A stretch of DNA of 64,000 nucleotides from Mycocentrospora acerina (Eukaryota > Ascomycota > Dothideomycetes > Pleosporales): assembly GCA_022701365.1 (NCBI GenBank), contig JAKUHH010000167.1, positions 310,001 to 374,000 of the forward strand. Direction: 5' to 3'. How positions within the stretch are numbered: position 1 is the first letter of the stretch; each line of letters opens with the position of its first letter. The position numbers and the translations under genes were made by a program. The notes under the pieces are model-generated. The model was not told the origin of the DNA and made no database searches. It was given only the letters and a program-made list of their open reading frames with translations. This document shows, in pieces, positions 1 to 11,705 of this stretch.

Positions 1-3000
1 AACGATGGAGTCTCGACTTGTAAGGCACATATTGACAAGATTCTAGAGGAAGGCGGCGGAGTATTTTTCATCGACGAAGCTTATCAGATGGTTTCTGGTA
101 ACAGCTATGGCGGTAAAGCTGTCTTGGACTACCTTCTCGCTGAGATCGAAAACCTGACAGGAAAGGTCGTCTTTATACTTGCAGGTTACCACAAAAACAT
201 GGAAGCCTTCTTCGCCCACAACCCGGGAATTCCCTCCCGCATCCCAATCGAGATGGAATTTCAAGACTACACCGATGACGAATTGCAGCGAATCTTCTGT
301 AGCTATATTGATGTGAAGTACAAAGGCAGTATGAAAATTGAAGGCGGTATGCGTGGTCTCTATGTGCGAATCGTAGCTCGGCGCATTGGTCGCGGCCGCG
401 GTCGTGATGGATTTGGCAATGCTCGTGAGGTGCAAAATAAAATCTCACAGATAACAGAGCGACAGGCAAAGCGTCTGCGCAAACAAAGACGAGCTGGAAA
501 TTTGCCTGACGATAATCTTCTGACAAAGGAGGATCTGATTGGCACGGAACCAGCAACAGTTCTCAAGGATAATGCCGCATGGGTACAGCTGCAAGGAATG
601 ATTGGACTAGCCTCTGTCAAACAATCCGTCCAATCTTTGCTTGACGGCCTACAATTCAACTACCAACGGGAACTGGAAGAAAAGCCTCTTGTTCAGTATT
701 CACTGAATCGCTGCTTCATTGGCTCACCCGGTACAGGCAAAACATCCGTTGCAAAGTCATATGGCAAGATATTAGCAGATATTGGGCTTCTTTCAAATGG
801 CGAAGGTGAGTTATAATCATGAGTATAGCTTCGTTGCTAATGCATCATAGTTGTCGTGAAAAACCCGGCGGACTTTGTTGGAAGCGTGCTCGGGGGCTCT
901 GAAGCCAATACAAAGGGTATACTTGCATCTACTGTCGGCAAAGTACTCATTATCGACGAAGCCTATATGCTAGCCGGGAGCTCTACTACTGATCCATACA
1001 AAACTGCTGTTATTGATACAATTGTCGCTGAAGTTCAGAGTACACCGGGCGAGGACCGATGTGTGCTTCTTCTCGGATACAAAGATCAGATGGAAGAGAT
1101 GTTTCGAGATGTCAACCCAGGCCTTAGTCGTCGGTTTCCGTTGGAGTCTGCTTTCGTTTTCGAAGACTTCAGCGATACCGAGCTCCGCCGCATCTTGGAC
1201 TTGAAGCTCAAGGGGATCGGTTTTAACGCAACTGACCAAGCCAAGAAGGTTGCGATGGATGTACTTCAACGTGCGCGGAACCATCCAAATTTCGGCAATG
1301 CTGGCGAGGTAGACATTATCCTAGACAGGGCGAAGGCCCTACATCAAAAACATATGTCTGCTGGTAAGTCCCAGGACTTTGATACTCTCGATGCCATCGA
1401 TTTCGATCCGGATTTCGACAGAGGGGAGAGGGCAGCTACCAATCTACCTGCACTTTTCCGGGATGTTGTAGGCTGTGATGATTTAATCCGGCAGTTTCAG
1501 GGCTATCAGATTACCGCTGCAAATATGAAGGCTCTCGGCATGGACCCTCGAGAACAACTTCCCTTCAATTTCCTCTTCAAAGGCCCACCAGGTAGGTCTC
1601 TTGCTTTTTGCACATTTTTTAGGCGTTTAGTATGCAAAGACCACACTTCGGTTCTCAAGCTTTATGTTTCTGCTGATTGAATGTGTCAAAAACTCATGTT
1701 CTGGATAGCGGCTAGCTGACGCCCTGGTGCTAGGTACTGGGAAAACAACAACAGCCCGAAAGATGGGTAAGATATTTTATGATATGGGCCTACTCAGTCA
1801 GGCAAAAGTTGAAGATTGTTCCGCTACCGATCTGATAGGACAATATGTCGGCCAAACTGGACCCAAGGTCCAGAAACTGTTGGAGAAAGCTCTTGGTAAA
1901 GTTTTGTTCATTGATGAAGCATACCGCTTGGCAGAAGGTGGATTCGCGACGGAGGCGATGGATGAATTGGTCGACTGCTTGACTAAACCTAAATTCGCTC
2001 AGAAATTGGTCACCATACTTGCTGGATATGACAAAGATATTGATCGGCTGATGACCTTAAATCCAGGACTCTCCTCTCGCTTTCCAGAAACAGTCGTTTT
2101 TAGTAATTTGGGCCCAGAGACTTCTCTGGAGCTTTTGATCAAGGTCCTCGTGGACTTGCAAAAGAGAAAGAAAGCGCCACTGGACGTGTCCATTCTCGCC
2201 TCTGCTTCCCCACAACTCAGCCAACAGGTTCTTGGCCTTTTCTCTAACCTCTCAAGTTTAGATTCATGGGGTAATGCTCGAGATGTCAAGTCTCTTGCCA
2301 AAGGCATGTTCGGTAAATTGATTTCTGCTGCTGCCCCACCTGTAACTAGTCTCGTTCTCACAGAAGCCATTGTTATCGATACAATGCATACTATGCTTGA
2401 TGAGCGATGTCGTCGCAACCAAGCCATTGGTACTAGTCGGTTTGGTCATCGAATACCTGATCATTCGATTCTGCAATCACAACAAGAGCAGCAAAAGCCA
2501 CCTATGGCTTGCGCACCCGTATCATCAACTGCGTCTGCGCCACCACCTTCCGAAGTCTCGTTAGCAGCAGAACAAGGCGTCCAGAAAAACAAATATTCAG
2601 AGACTACGAAGGTTGTCGAAATTAAACCCGAGTCTGAAGATCCTTTCAGTTCAATCTTCGATGCAAAGCGAGATCCGGGCGTTTCTGATGCAGTATGGGA
2701 GCAACTCGAGCGAGGCAAGCGCGCCATGGCCGCAAAGGAGCGTGAGTACCGTCAATTACAAGAGGAAAAGCGGAAGGAAGAGCAACATATCGAGGAGTTG
2801 TGGCGAGCAGAAAAAGCTGCTGCTGACGAGGAGGAGAGACGTGTGCGAGAACAAGAGCGCATTGCGGCAGAGCTAGTACGGAAGCGAAATGAGGCCATTC
2901 TGATCGCAGCAGAGAAAGAGCGTGAGAAGGAGAGAGAGATGCAGAAGAAGCTAAGGGTGATGGGACGTTGCCCGATGGGGTTTATGTGGATTAAACAAGG

Positions 3001-3061
3001 TGGTGGGTATAGATGCGCAGGAGGCAGTCATTGGCTCGATGATGCAGCGTTGGGGTTGTGA
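1..3061 (+). CDS. Multi-AAA CbxX/CfxQ-type ATPase, 5'-truncated by the window edge
   Basis: Exons 1-805, 851-1591 and 1734-3061; the introns 806-850 (45 bp) and 1592-1733 are GT-AG and keep frame. The reading frame is open from base 1, so the N-terminus lies outside the window. Three AAA modules of the CbxX/SpoVK type follow each other: the first is seen only from its Walker B (VFFIDEAYQM), the second has Walker A GSPGTGKTS and Walker B LIIDEAYML, the third has Walker A GPPGTGKTT (interrupted by intron 2) and Walker B LFIDEAYRL. The C-terminus is a Glu/Arg-rich coiled coil of about 100 residues ending in a short Cys-containing tail (GRCPMGFMWIKQGG). In fungi such AAA blocks often sit behind an NFX1/UPF1-like helicase; that part cannot be seen here. 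All Walker motifs are intact, so ATP hydrolysis is likely; substrate unknown. Confidence 0.9.
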
Positions 3062-3881
3062 GCTATTGGAGTGGTTACGGCAGATGAAAATAGGAATGAG
3101 AACGAGGGTAGGTTGTTCAAGGATCCAATAACGGATCTGGAGTAGATTGAATAATGATTGACTTCATTGTTATTCTCTTACTGAGCGTCACAACGTCACT
3201 TGTTGATAAAAGTAAATACTCTTTCTCTTCTGTCACGAAAAGCTCAGCTTTCATCTTATCGATTGTCTCAAACATCCTTCAGTCGAGTACGGCCGTGTGA
3301 TGAAATTCGCTCAATAAGCCACCGACACTATGAAGACTAAAAAGGTATATTGATGGTTGAAGACTAATATGGATGGGATCTGCCGTAGTACCAAAGGAGT
3401 ACATAAGTATTTTTCATTCACTCGCATCCTGAAACATAGTTATTCAAACTCTTAGCTTGAACAATTGGACACGCGTGCATGAGACATGTAAGACGCCTGA
3501 AGAGTAAGTGTGAAACTTTTAATGGCATGATGAGCACAGATAAGGTTCGGCTACAAGAAAGCTCGTGCAAGATCCGTAAATAGACTAAGCCGGCCGGGCC
3601 GAAAGGGGTGACCACTACGGCTTTATGGGAAGTAGCATACGATCGGGAAATTTTCAAGTCTGGAGCTGTCCTCTTTCGCGTTACCTCGTAAAACTAATGC
3701 AGGTCCGAAATCAGTGGGAACCACGCCTCGCGTCACCACCCCTGAGCGCGACGCGATAAATACTTGTCAACGGCCACCACACGTTCGTCTCGATTCCCGA
3801 GGCCCATCATCGCCGACAATGGCAGCATACATGCATTGCAACACGCACGTTTTCTGGCACGCTGACCTGACATGCTCGTAC
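3062..3881. other. Intergenic region
   Basis: Between the AAA gene and the HhH-GPD-like gene. The only open frames are short and lack homology that I recognise. The frame of the next gene extends upstream to about 3714 without an ATG earlier than 3819. No RNA gene or repeat seen. Confidence 0.5.
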
Positions 3882-4862
3882 ATGCCACCAAAGCGAGTTC
3901 GGTTCAGGACACAGGGTATTCGCAATGGCATGGAAGCGCCTAGAGAAGTCAAACGCATGGACAGCGGGGAGTTTGAAAAGGGCGATCGTATAGACATGAA
4001 GCTGCACGAGCAGGAGTCATCGACAGACCGATGGAGGCAAAGTCCCGCTCCGAAACCATCATACAAGGCTATTATGCCAGATAGTGTCCGATCAGGTCCT
4101 CGCAAAGCCAACGCATCCGCCGCACAAACTATCCACTACCTCCTGTCCGATGCAGCGCTAGAATGGTGTCGCCCCGAGGAGGAAACTCTCGACATCGAAC
4201 AACGTGGCGAAAACCTTATTACCTACTCTCAACTCCTGACTCCTTTCGAAGAGCTACTGTGCGCTGTCGTCGTCTCCCGCTCAATACCACATCGTTTGGG
4301 TCTCCGCACCATCCGGACGATTTTCAACCCTCCTTATGAGTTTCGCCACCCAGTTGCTATCAAGATGGCTGGCTCGAAGAAAATTCAGCAAGCGTTGTGG
4401 AGCGCGCGCATGCAACATAAAGGTCGGACTGCAGAGGAAATTGACATCATTGCGGCTGCGCTGGCAGATAACGAGTGGCACAATGATCTGCAGAAGATTC
4501 GCAAGGTGACTAAGCACGTTACGGGCCGGGAGAGGGAGATGTTGGAACGCAAGGTCAAAGGATTGGGTCAAGATGGGTTGGACATATTTTTCCGCCGGAT
4601 ACAGTGGTCTTGGCCAGAGGTGTATCCGTTCATTGATTCAAAGGCGCAGATGGCGCTCGAGCGACTTGGATTGCCAACGCGGGCGGAGGAAATCCAAAAG
4701 ATGATTGAGCTTAGGTGGGAACAGTTAGGTGGTGAAGATGACGGAAAGTTCAGCGAGGAGGAGAGAAAGAGGAGGGCGTTTGTCATGCTGCTTGAGAGAG
4801 CTGTAGGTGCCGATGAGGAGCACAACATTGAAGAAGTTCTTGAAGAGGCGTCGGAGTTGTGA
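3882..4862 (+). CDS. HhH-GPD-like (endonuclease III fold) protein, function unknown
   Basis: Single exon, 326 residues from the ATG at 3882 (MPPKRVRF...). An in-frame ATG at 3819 would add 21 residues; 3882 was preferred because what follows is a basic start like that of nuclear proteins, but this is a choice. The N-terminal ~85 residues are basic and low in complexity. From about residue 90 the helical pattern resembles the HhH-GPD superfamily of base-excision glycosylases: a leading helix (LLTPFEELLCAVVVSRSI), then the segment VKGLGQDGLDIFF at the place of the helix-hairpin-helix (LPGVGRKTA in EndoIII), followed by YPFIDSKAQMALERLGL, which matches the position of the catalytic Asp. The Lys used by bifunctional lyases is missing, and there is no Fe-S cysteine cluster. 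Assignment is by eye and tentative. The Glu-rich C-terminus ends in EEVLEEASEL. Confidence 0.6.
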   Translation: MPPKRVRFRTQGIRNGMEAPREVKRMDSGEFEKGDRIDMKLHEQESSTDRWRQSPAPKPSYKAIMPDSVRSGPRKANASAAQTIHYLLSDAALEWCRPEEETLDIEQRGENLITYSQLLTPFEELLCAVVVSRSIPHRLGLRTIRTIFNPPYEFRHPVAIKMAGSKKIQQALWSARMQHKGRTAEEIDIIAAALADNEWHNDLQKIRKVTKHVTGREREMLERKVKGLGQDGLDIFFRRIQWSWPEVYPFIDSKAQMALERLGLPTRAEEIQKMIELRWEQLGGEDDGKFSEEERKRRAFVMLLERAVGADEEHNIEEVLEEASEL

Positions 4863-5457
4863 AGGTGTCAACGTTCATTGTTAGAGTTGGAGTTTTCCTT
4901 ACGTCATGTCTCGTTATGTCTCCGTTAGACACTCGTTGCTATCAACCATTTTCCTTTGTCATAATTCGTATTTAATGTTTTTTGGACACTCGCCGATGAG
5001 TGCATTCGCTTCCAGAAGTCGTATTAGTAAATTCCTAGCTCTTAGTTATCAATACCGGATTGTCATGGGCCCCACGACGGTAGGGTCCAAGAAGAAATTG
5101 TGATGCATCGTTCAGACTACGCTCAGATGTATATGAGAATCGTGCCCCGTATTCAGAAAATATGCGCATATTGACGACAACTTCTCAGCCGAGTCTATCC
5201 CCCGATAGACACTCGCGTAGTGCTTGAAATGGCTTGACGAAGAATTTGACGAGTAAAGAATTTGCTAGAGGTAAGAATTTTGCGATTTTTAATTCAATTT
5301 TCCCTAAAAGTGTCGAGGCTGAGTTTCTTTACTCACGCGTATACTCTGAGCTTTTATGAAACGTTATCGTTGATAATGTTTTGATGGACGATGCCGGCGT
5401 TGTCACGTTGACGCATTTCCTTCCTCTTTGCTTGTAAAACTCCACATTGCTGAACGA
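4863..5457. other. Convergent intergenic region
   Basis: 3' flanks of the HhH-GPD-like gene (+) and the ferroportin-like gene (-). Only short chance frames; nothing else recognised. Confidence 0.5.
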
Positions 5458-6924
5458 TTACTGCTCCTCCTCTACAGTTGGTAGACTCTCATACTGCACC
5501 TTCTCTGCTCTCTTCAAACACTTGTCCATGTGCAATAAGTGCCCCCTCTTCTGCCTTACGAAGCCCGCAAAGCATGCAGCACTCGTCGCTACTGCACCCA
5601 CACTAATATAGATTGGTATCTGAAAGTCCTTGGGCTGGTAAAACACCATGGTTGTCGCAAACGACAGTAACTCAAATATGTTTTGGATCGACATCTCGAT
5701 AGCAGAGAATGACCCGCGTGTTGCTTCGGGTGCATCTTCTTGCACAAGGTACTGTACGCAAAGATCAAACCCCCAAAGTCCGAGACGGCTGAGTGCAACA
5801 CCGAGGACAAGAGAACCACCAGCGAGTTGAGTTTGAGGACCTGAGAGAGAGAAAAGAGTCACAGCTAAGCCAATCGAGAGGAGCTGCTCGTTGATGAACC
5901 AAAGGCCTGAGCGTATGGCGCCGATTTTAGCCATGAGAAAAGGTGCGGCACATGTTGCAGATAGTTCGAGCATGACTGAGATGAGTCGGAGGAGGGACAC
6001 GTGCGTGCTAGTGAAGCCCAAGGCCAGGAGGTAGGTTGTCATTTGGGAAGAGAAACTCAAGACAGTGAGGTAGAGGAGAGATAGAGAGAAAGAGGCGAGG
6101 AAGGCGGGATTTTGGGCGTAATCTTTCCAGGGCTGAAGAGCTTCGCGAGTGGATGTCGTTAAGGACCATGATCGAGATGGCTGTTCAGCATCCTCCGGTT
6201 GTTGGTGTGGCTTTTTTCCATGTCCAAGCTCTGGAACCGCCGTGTATACCTGTGCAATTGCGAAGTACTCCACAATCACGCTCGCTGCATTCATCCCAAA
6301 TACTGCCCAGATCGCAACCATTGTGGCATATCCGTCGACAAGCCCAACACACAGGGGCGCAACCAACTTACAAACGAGATCAATTCTCCTCATCACACTA
6401 TTCAGCTTCTGTCGTTCTAAATCCAAGCTTTCAGAAACTACCACGATCCAATCTCTTTCCACAGCCACGGTATTCGCGGCAAAAGCGATTTTCTCAATAC
6501 AAGCTAATACGACACTAAAAACGAATAATCCGTGCTTTAGTACTTCTCTCTTTTCATCTATACGCAGCATAGTAAAGATCACAAGGCAGGAACAGGCCAC
6601 CGAGAGCCGCTGCCAGATGATGCTCTGCCTAACAATATGTAGTCTATTCTTGGAATCGACTAGTCGACCCACCCACGGCCCAAGGAGGGCTGCTGCAGCA
6701 GAGCGGAATAGTGCATAGCATGATGCAAAGAAAAGTGTTCCAGGATATACAGAGGCTAGAAATATTACGGCGCCAAATTCAAAGGTACGCGCGTTCCATG
6801 TTGAGAGCGTGTGGGATGTGTAAAGCTTCCAGAGGATGGGCGTTGTAGGACGAGAGGTGATGATGGTGGTGGTGGGATATAGTGGGGTGGACGAAGGTGT
6901 ACGGGAATGTAGATTGAACCTCAT
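5458..6924 (-). CDS. Ferroportin-like iron exporter (SLC40 family)
   Basis: Intronless, 488 residues, ATG at 6924-6922. The protein is a multi-pass membrane protein of the ferroportin (SLC40A1, FPN1) family. Family marks: the opening TSHTLSTWNARTFEFG, which matches the first helix signature (hxLSxWgdRMWxFA type), ASVYPGTLFFASCYALFRS, GPWVGRLVDSKNR in the loop after helix 2-3, and near the C-terminus LSRLGLWGFDLCVQYLVQE followed by RGSFSAIEMSIQNIFELLSF. Length is close to plant and fungal members (about 480-500) and shorter than the human protein. Animal members export Fe2+ at the plasma membrane and some plant members act on the vacuole; which membrane applies here cannot be told. It lies about 5 kb from a siderophore-iron importer. 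I saw no SreA-type GATA site in its 5' flank. Confidence 0.9.
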   Translation of the reverse strand: MRFNLHSRTPSSTPLYPTTTIITSRPTTPILWKLYTSHTLSTWNARTFEFGAVIFLASVYPGTLFFASCYALFRSAAAALLGPWVGRLVDSKNRLHIVRQSIIWQRLSVACSCLVIFTMLRIDEKREVLKHGLFVFSVVLACIEKIAFAANTVAVERDWIVVVSESLDLERQKLNSVMRRIDLVCKLVAPLCVGLVDGYATMVAIWAVFGMNAASVIVEYFAIAQVYTAVPELGHGKKPHQQPEDAEQPSRSWSLTTSTREALQPWKDYAQNPAFLASFSLSLLYLTVLSFSSQMTTYLLALGFTSTHVSLLRLISVMLELSATCAAPFLMAKIGAIRSGLWFINEQLLSIGLAVTLFSLSGPQTQLAGGSLVLGVALSRLGLWGFDLCVQYLVQEDAPEATRGSFSAIEMSIQNIFELLSFATTMVFYQPKDFQIPIYISVGAVATSAACFAGFVRQKRGHLLHMDKCLKRAEKVQYESLPTVEEEQ

Positions 6925-7562
6925 AATTTAATCAAGGGGGGTTGGGGGTTGATGGTTTGTTTGATGTTGAGATGCAGAGGTAGAAATGGTGCGAGTTGAA
7001 GATTTTGGTGACCGAACTTATACCAAGATCGGGCCGATCTAAGGCCTCATCGATTGTAAGACCAACTTTTGAGACTACTTTTGTAAACATGCAACTTGAA
7101 GCTTTCGCGCATATTGTCTTGGAAACGTCAACGAGGATTTAATGGTGCTGTCTCTTATCCAAGGCTTGTGCAAGCGTGTTCGCTTGCCTTTAGAGGCTTT
7201 TCTACATGGTCTTTAGATACGCGCCTGCAACACCTTTTACACTACTGAGGAAATGCTGCAGGAACGTAATTTTAGAAGGTATGTATTGTCTTTAAGATAG
7301 TTAGCTCATTCACATAGATTTGTGGCGTTTGACGTGGCGTGGCAGACTACGCTAATTTTAGGGTCTTGAACACCACAACGCCCATAACATGTCGCATGTA
7401 TCAGCCTCGGTGTGTGATACAAGATGCTTCACAGCCCGGCAAACGCGGCAGGTATAGCGCTTAGCTAAGATATGAATTCCTGGGCATGTGCCAGGTAAGC
7501 GTCTCCCTTAGCACGCAACAACCGCTGTTATTCTAATACGTGTTACAACGCGTTGAGACCGA
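6925..7562. other. Divergent promoter region
   Basis: 640 bp between the starts of the ferroportin-like gene (-) and the mitochondrial AAA gene (+). No coding frame, RNA gene or obvious repeat; no ATCWGATAA motif seen on either strand. Confidence 0.4.
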
Positions 7563-9250
7563 ATGCCACGCTCCGCCAGTAGTCTCAGACGAGGTATGTT
7601 TATGTTTCCAGAATAGCTACCACTATCATGAGACTGATTCCTTATAGCATGGATCGCATTGCCGCTAGGCAGATACCCCACTCGTTCACGCGTACCACAT
7701 ATCCTCTACCAACTACCGTCGAATGGCGTACCACAGTCTAAGCAGCTAGCTGCTTCCAATTCCCATAGTAATGAGAAACAAGAGCGGAGCAAGTTCGCGC
7801 GAAGCGTCCTTGAAGGCAGCACCGTTGCCCTGATATCACTTTTTGGCCTCGGTCTGGGTGGCTATGCATACAGTATGTTCTACAAGAGAACAGTCAGAAA
7901 GAAGATTGAACATGCTTTCTCTACCGGCTATAGTTCCGGAGAGCGGGTTGCGCTGGGCCGCGTCGCGTATGGCACGCAGCCGGACAAGATACAAGAAATC
8001 GTGGATCGTGAGTACTGGGTGCCAAGGGCGGAGCAGGATGAGATTAATGACATCGTCAATGGCAAGGCACGAGGCAGATACTATCTTATAATTGGAGAAA
8101 GAGGAACCGGAAAACGGGCACTGCTCCTTGAAGCAATGAGGAAGGTCAACGGCGACGGCGTTGCGATGCTGGAAGCGCACGACGATCTGGAGGTGTTTCG
8201 GACACGGCTTGGCAAGGCCATTGACTATGAATACCACGAAGACTATATTGGCGGGCTTTTCAGTATTAGAGGTCCTCGGGATAGTACGCCTTTGCTGGAT
8301 ATTGAAAGAGCATTGAATCAGATGGAGAAGGTGGCATTGACAATGCGAAAAAGGCGCGGCAAGCCTCTGCTCATGATCATCAACAACATCCATCTGCTAA
8401 AAGATGACGAAGACGGCAAAGCTCTGCTTGAGATTCTCCAACAACGCGCCGAGCTCTGGTCAGGCACTGAGCTAGTTACAGTCGTGTTCACGTCCGATGA
8501 GCACTGGACACTTGAACGATTGATTCCTCACGCCACTAACATGCACACAATGAACGTCAGAGACATTCGTAAGAGTATCGTCACTGACGCTTTAAGGAAT
8601 TATCGCGCTCACTTTTACAACGAAGAGGTTCCGCAGAGTATTCTGGATGAGGTCTTCGCAAAAGTAGGCGGCCGCCTAATCTTTTTAAATCAGGTTGCCA
8701 AGTCGCACGATATGCTGGAGACTTGCAAGCAAATAAATCGTCGGGAGAAGTCTTGGTTTCTTAACCAGTGTTGGATCTTAGGCGATGCTATGGACGACGA
8801 CGTTGAAGAGCAGCAAAAGTTTTGCGTAAGCTTACCAAAGTCGCGTTGCTTTCCCCACTAACACATTCGCAGGCTGCAGCTATCGTACTCGCGCGAGCTC
8901 TCGTCATTAGAGAGAAAGAACTCACTGATGAAGAGCAGTTTACGCTTCCTGAGATTCCTCTACATGAGGCTCGCCAGATTATTACGCGTGCCGACTATGT
9001 GAAACCCTTTGATCATATCAATGTTGTTCATATCGATTCAAATGGTATGGTGCGCGCTGATTCGGTACCCATGCAGAACGCATTTCGAGAGATTTGTAGT
9101 GAAGCAGGTTTTGAGGAGCATCTGAAGGCGACCCTAAATAGGCTAGATGAATTAGAGAGTCTGGCGAGGACGAGGGAGGTGGCATGGAGAAAAATTCCAG
9201 ACAGGAGCGGTGGTATTGTGCCGCCTGTGGAATATTGCGCCAAGATCTGA
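7563..9250 (+). CDS. Mitochondrial-type AAA-fold ATPase with fungal C-terminal winged-helix region
   Basis: Three exons: 7563-7593, 7648-8825 and 8873-9250 (528 residues). The first exon is tiny; it was chosen because it supplies an ATG, joins in frame (GCA across the intron) and gives an Arg/Ser-rich, acid-free leader (MPRSASSLRRAWIALPLGRY...) like a mitochondrial presequence. A transmembrane segment follows near residues 55-75 (STVALISLFGLGLGGYAYSMF). The P-loop domain begins about residue 150 with YYLIIGERGTGKRALL. The Walker B candidate is KPLLMIINNIHLL. The P-loop Lys is followed by Arg instead of Ser/Thr, and the Walker B acid is Asn, so nucleotide hydrolysis may be weak or absent. The C-terminal third resembles the winged-helix region of fungal orphan AAA proteins. 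It is not Yme2, which has an RRM and the RNA12 domain. The precise function is unknown. Confidence 0.8.
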
Positions 9251-9471
9251 GGAGAACGATTAATAAAGGAACGACGAACTATGTGACTTATATTTTGGTC
9301 GTAAAGACACAATCAAAGCTTCTGTGGCCTTCACGCATCAACCTGTACTTTTACCCCACACGTGCACAGACCATCGCCGGAGCTCAAGCTCTCCACCTCG
9401 CGATCGTCCAACCTTACACTCAACATGTGAGAGCTAGCGAATATCGTTACTCTACCTTACACGCCTGTTCA

Positions 9472-11231
9472 ATGCCGACGCGTGCAATCAAGGCAATTTT
9501 CTACACGCGTTTTCACCATGAAAAAGGTGCTTAGTTCCCTTCTCCTTGCGGAACATCGCGCCTCAAGCTCACCACTCCTCAGGTTCACGCGTTCTTCATC
9601 AAGTCCCCGCCGGTGCCATAACGCCTTCAACCTCACCCTCTGCACTCTCCACGCCACTCTTCTCTTTTTCCTCGGTAACTTCATACCTGATCCCAACGCA
9701 GCAGTTCTGCGATCGCTTGCTCACCTTCTGCGTGAACCATCATCGCATCATCGGGTATCCTGTGTGCATACGCGAGGGTAAATATAGCCGCAATGAGTTT
9801 ATATTTAATTTCGCGATTGTGATCAGTGAGAGTGAGAAGGATTGGGCGTGTTATGGGGAGGTAGTGAGGAAGCTGGGGAGACTGTTGAGGGGGTTGGAGG
9901 AGCAGGGGGGTTTCTTAAGTCATGAAGAGGACGAGGAGTGGGAGGATGATGGGTGTTTGGGGACAGGGATTGGAATTGATGATATAGGATTTGGAGCGGG
10001 GAGTGGAAGTAAAGTGCATGCATTATGTGAGATGGTGTTGGAGGATTTGAATAATTATGCCGAGTGTATGATTCCGATCGGTGAGTCTCTGCCTATAATT
10101 TCTGCCATCCCTCAGTTGTATCGGTAGGTATGAGATGTCAGGTACTAACTGCAACGTATAGACGACTCTAACACCATCAACCTCAAACTGTTTCCCACAC
10201 GCCCCCCTCCACCCCCTATCCTCGCCCACCAAGTGCCCCTCCTCACAATTTCGCTATCTAGTTTACAAACACCAATCTCTTCCGACCTCACCCTGAACCG
10301 CATCCTTCCCTACATCAATGGAATACACTCTGTCTCACGGATATCTCAACTGGCGGACACGGACCTGTCCCTGACCCGGCGCGCAGTTCAGCATCTCGTC
10401 TACTACGGCTGCCTCGTCCTCCTGGACATCTTTAGCTTCAGTGCCATATATGCGCCGACTGCGGAGATGAGCACCTTAGTTACCGATGCAGATATGTTGG
10501 AAGAATGTCTACGCTACGTCCGCGTGCCACGTCTCCGCATGGGCTCATCGTCCAAACCTGGCGACAAAACACGCGAACCCTCGGTCACAGACACCCTTGT
10601 AGAGACTCCACCATCTCCTACCCTCTCTGAAGATCCTTTCTCCATATCTCACCTCACCCTAATAACGCTTTACGCATCCCTTCGCCAGGGTCTCGCGCTG
10701 AAAAACTGGGTACTACAGAACCTGTCCTCGTTGAGTGGTATAGACGTCCGACGATTCGTCACATTTGGGATCATTAAAGGTTTTCTATACCGCGTGCACA
10801 AATATGGCATTGCGACTATCAGCGCGGGAATGCCTCCGGCGCCACCTACCAGTGTCGCGACATCCATCAAAGACGCCGATGTCCCAACCGTCCGCCGAAA
10901 CACACCCGGATTCCACCCACAAATACAAGGTCATGTACAGCATCCAAGCTTCTCCTTCCACCGACCAAGTATCGCCTCTACAACAGCAACTATTAATCCG
11001 CGGAATGATGATACAGTGCAACATCAACACGAAGCACTAAGTTCTTTCGAAGGTTTGGTACAGCAGGATGGTGGGGAGGAAAGTGTCTCGCTTCTAAGGT
11101 TCCTTGATGGTATGCATTGTTTTGATGAAATTTGTGGTGAGCTGGGGGTTGGAGAGAAGGTGGTGGAGAGCAAGGTGAAGGGTGGTGGAAGTGGGACAGG
11201 GGAAGGATTGGGTGTGGTTATTCATCGATAG
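9472..11231 (+). CDS. NPR2: NPR2, nitrogen permease regulator 2 (GATOR1/SEACIT subunit)
   Basis: Three exons: 9472-9526, 9583-10080 and 10162-11231 (540 residues). Intron 2 has a perfect TACTAAC branch site at 10143-10149. The N-terminus KAIFYTRFHHEKGSRVLHQV spans intron 1 and is the NPR2 longin-like start. Further family blocks are SSVTSYLIP, FCVNHHRIIGYPVCI, YSRNEFIFNFAIV, EDLNNYAECMIPI and, at the start of exon 3, SNTINLKLFPTRPPPP, then ISQLADTDLSLTRRAVQHL and YYGCLVLLDIFSFSAIYAP. NPR2 pairs with NPR3 in the complex that acts as a GAP for Gtr1/RagA and restrains TORC1 when amino acids are scarce, at the vacuole membrane. The C-terminal third contains low-complexity Ser/Pro/Gly insertions, and the last 40 residues are Gly-rich and less certain. 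Confidence 0.95.
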
Positions 11232-11696
11232 AAGGCCGCATCTTGATAAGTTGTCTTCATTTCCTGACTGACTCGTGCTCATGGTCATTTAGCAAAGTAC
11301 ATGCCAACGCGTGAGTGGAGATCCGCCATTACTCATACATCTGGTGTCTACTCAACTGATTACACAACGGAAATTAGTCACGGCCATAGAACAGGAACCA
11401 TGCCTCTCCACAAGAATGTCTAGTATGATACTCGTAAGAGACATTTTAAGTAGTCGACCTGATTAGATGTTGCGTTTTGGGCATGTTTGGAGCGTTGCGA
11501 ATAGATGCTGATTCCACAATCCTCGCACACACTCTGCTACCTCAACATGCCACCATGATTCTCACAAGCACACATGACCTCAAATTCGAAATACGCTATC
11601 CGACGTCGGAGTAAAACGGGTCCCTTGGCACCGCGCTGTGCTCAACAGAAACCCACATTGCAGCCATTCACCACTAGTTTCACAATCTAGATCAAG

Positions 11697-11705
11697 ATCA
11701 GATAA
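11697..11705 (+). promoter_or_regulatory. SreA-type GATA site ATCAGATAA
   Basis: Exact match to ATCWGATAA, the consensus bound by the iron-sensing GATA repressors of filamentous fungi (SreA, Urbs1). It lies 427 bp upstream of the siderophore transporter ATG. Expected effect: repression of the gene when iron is plentiful. Confidence 0.6.
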
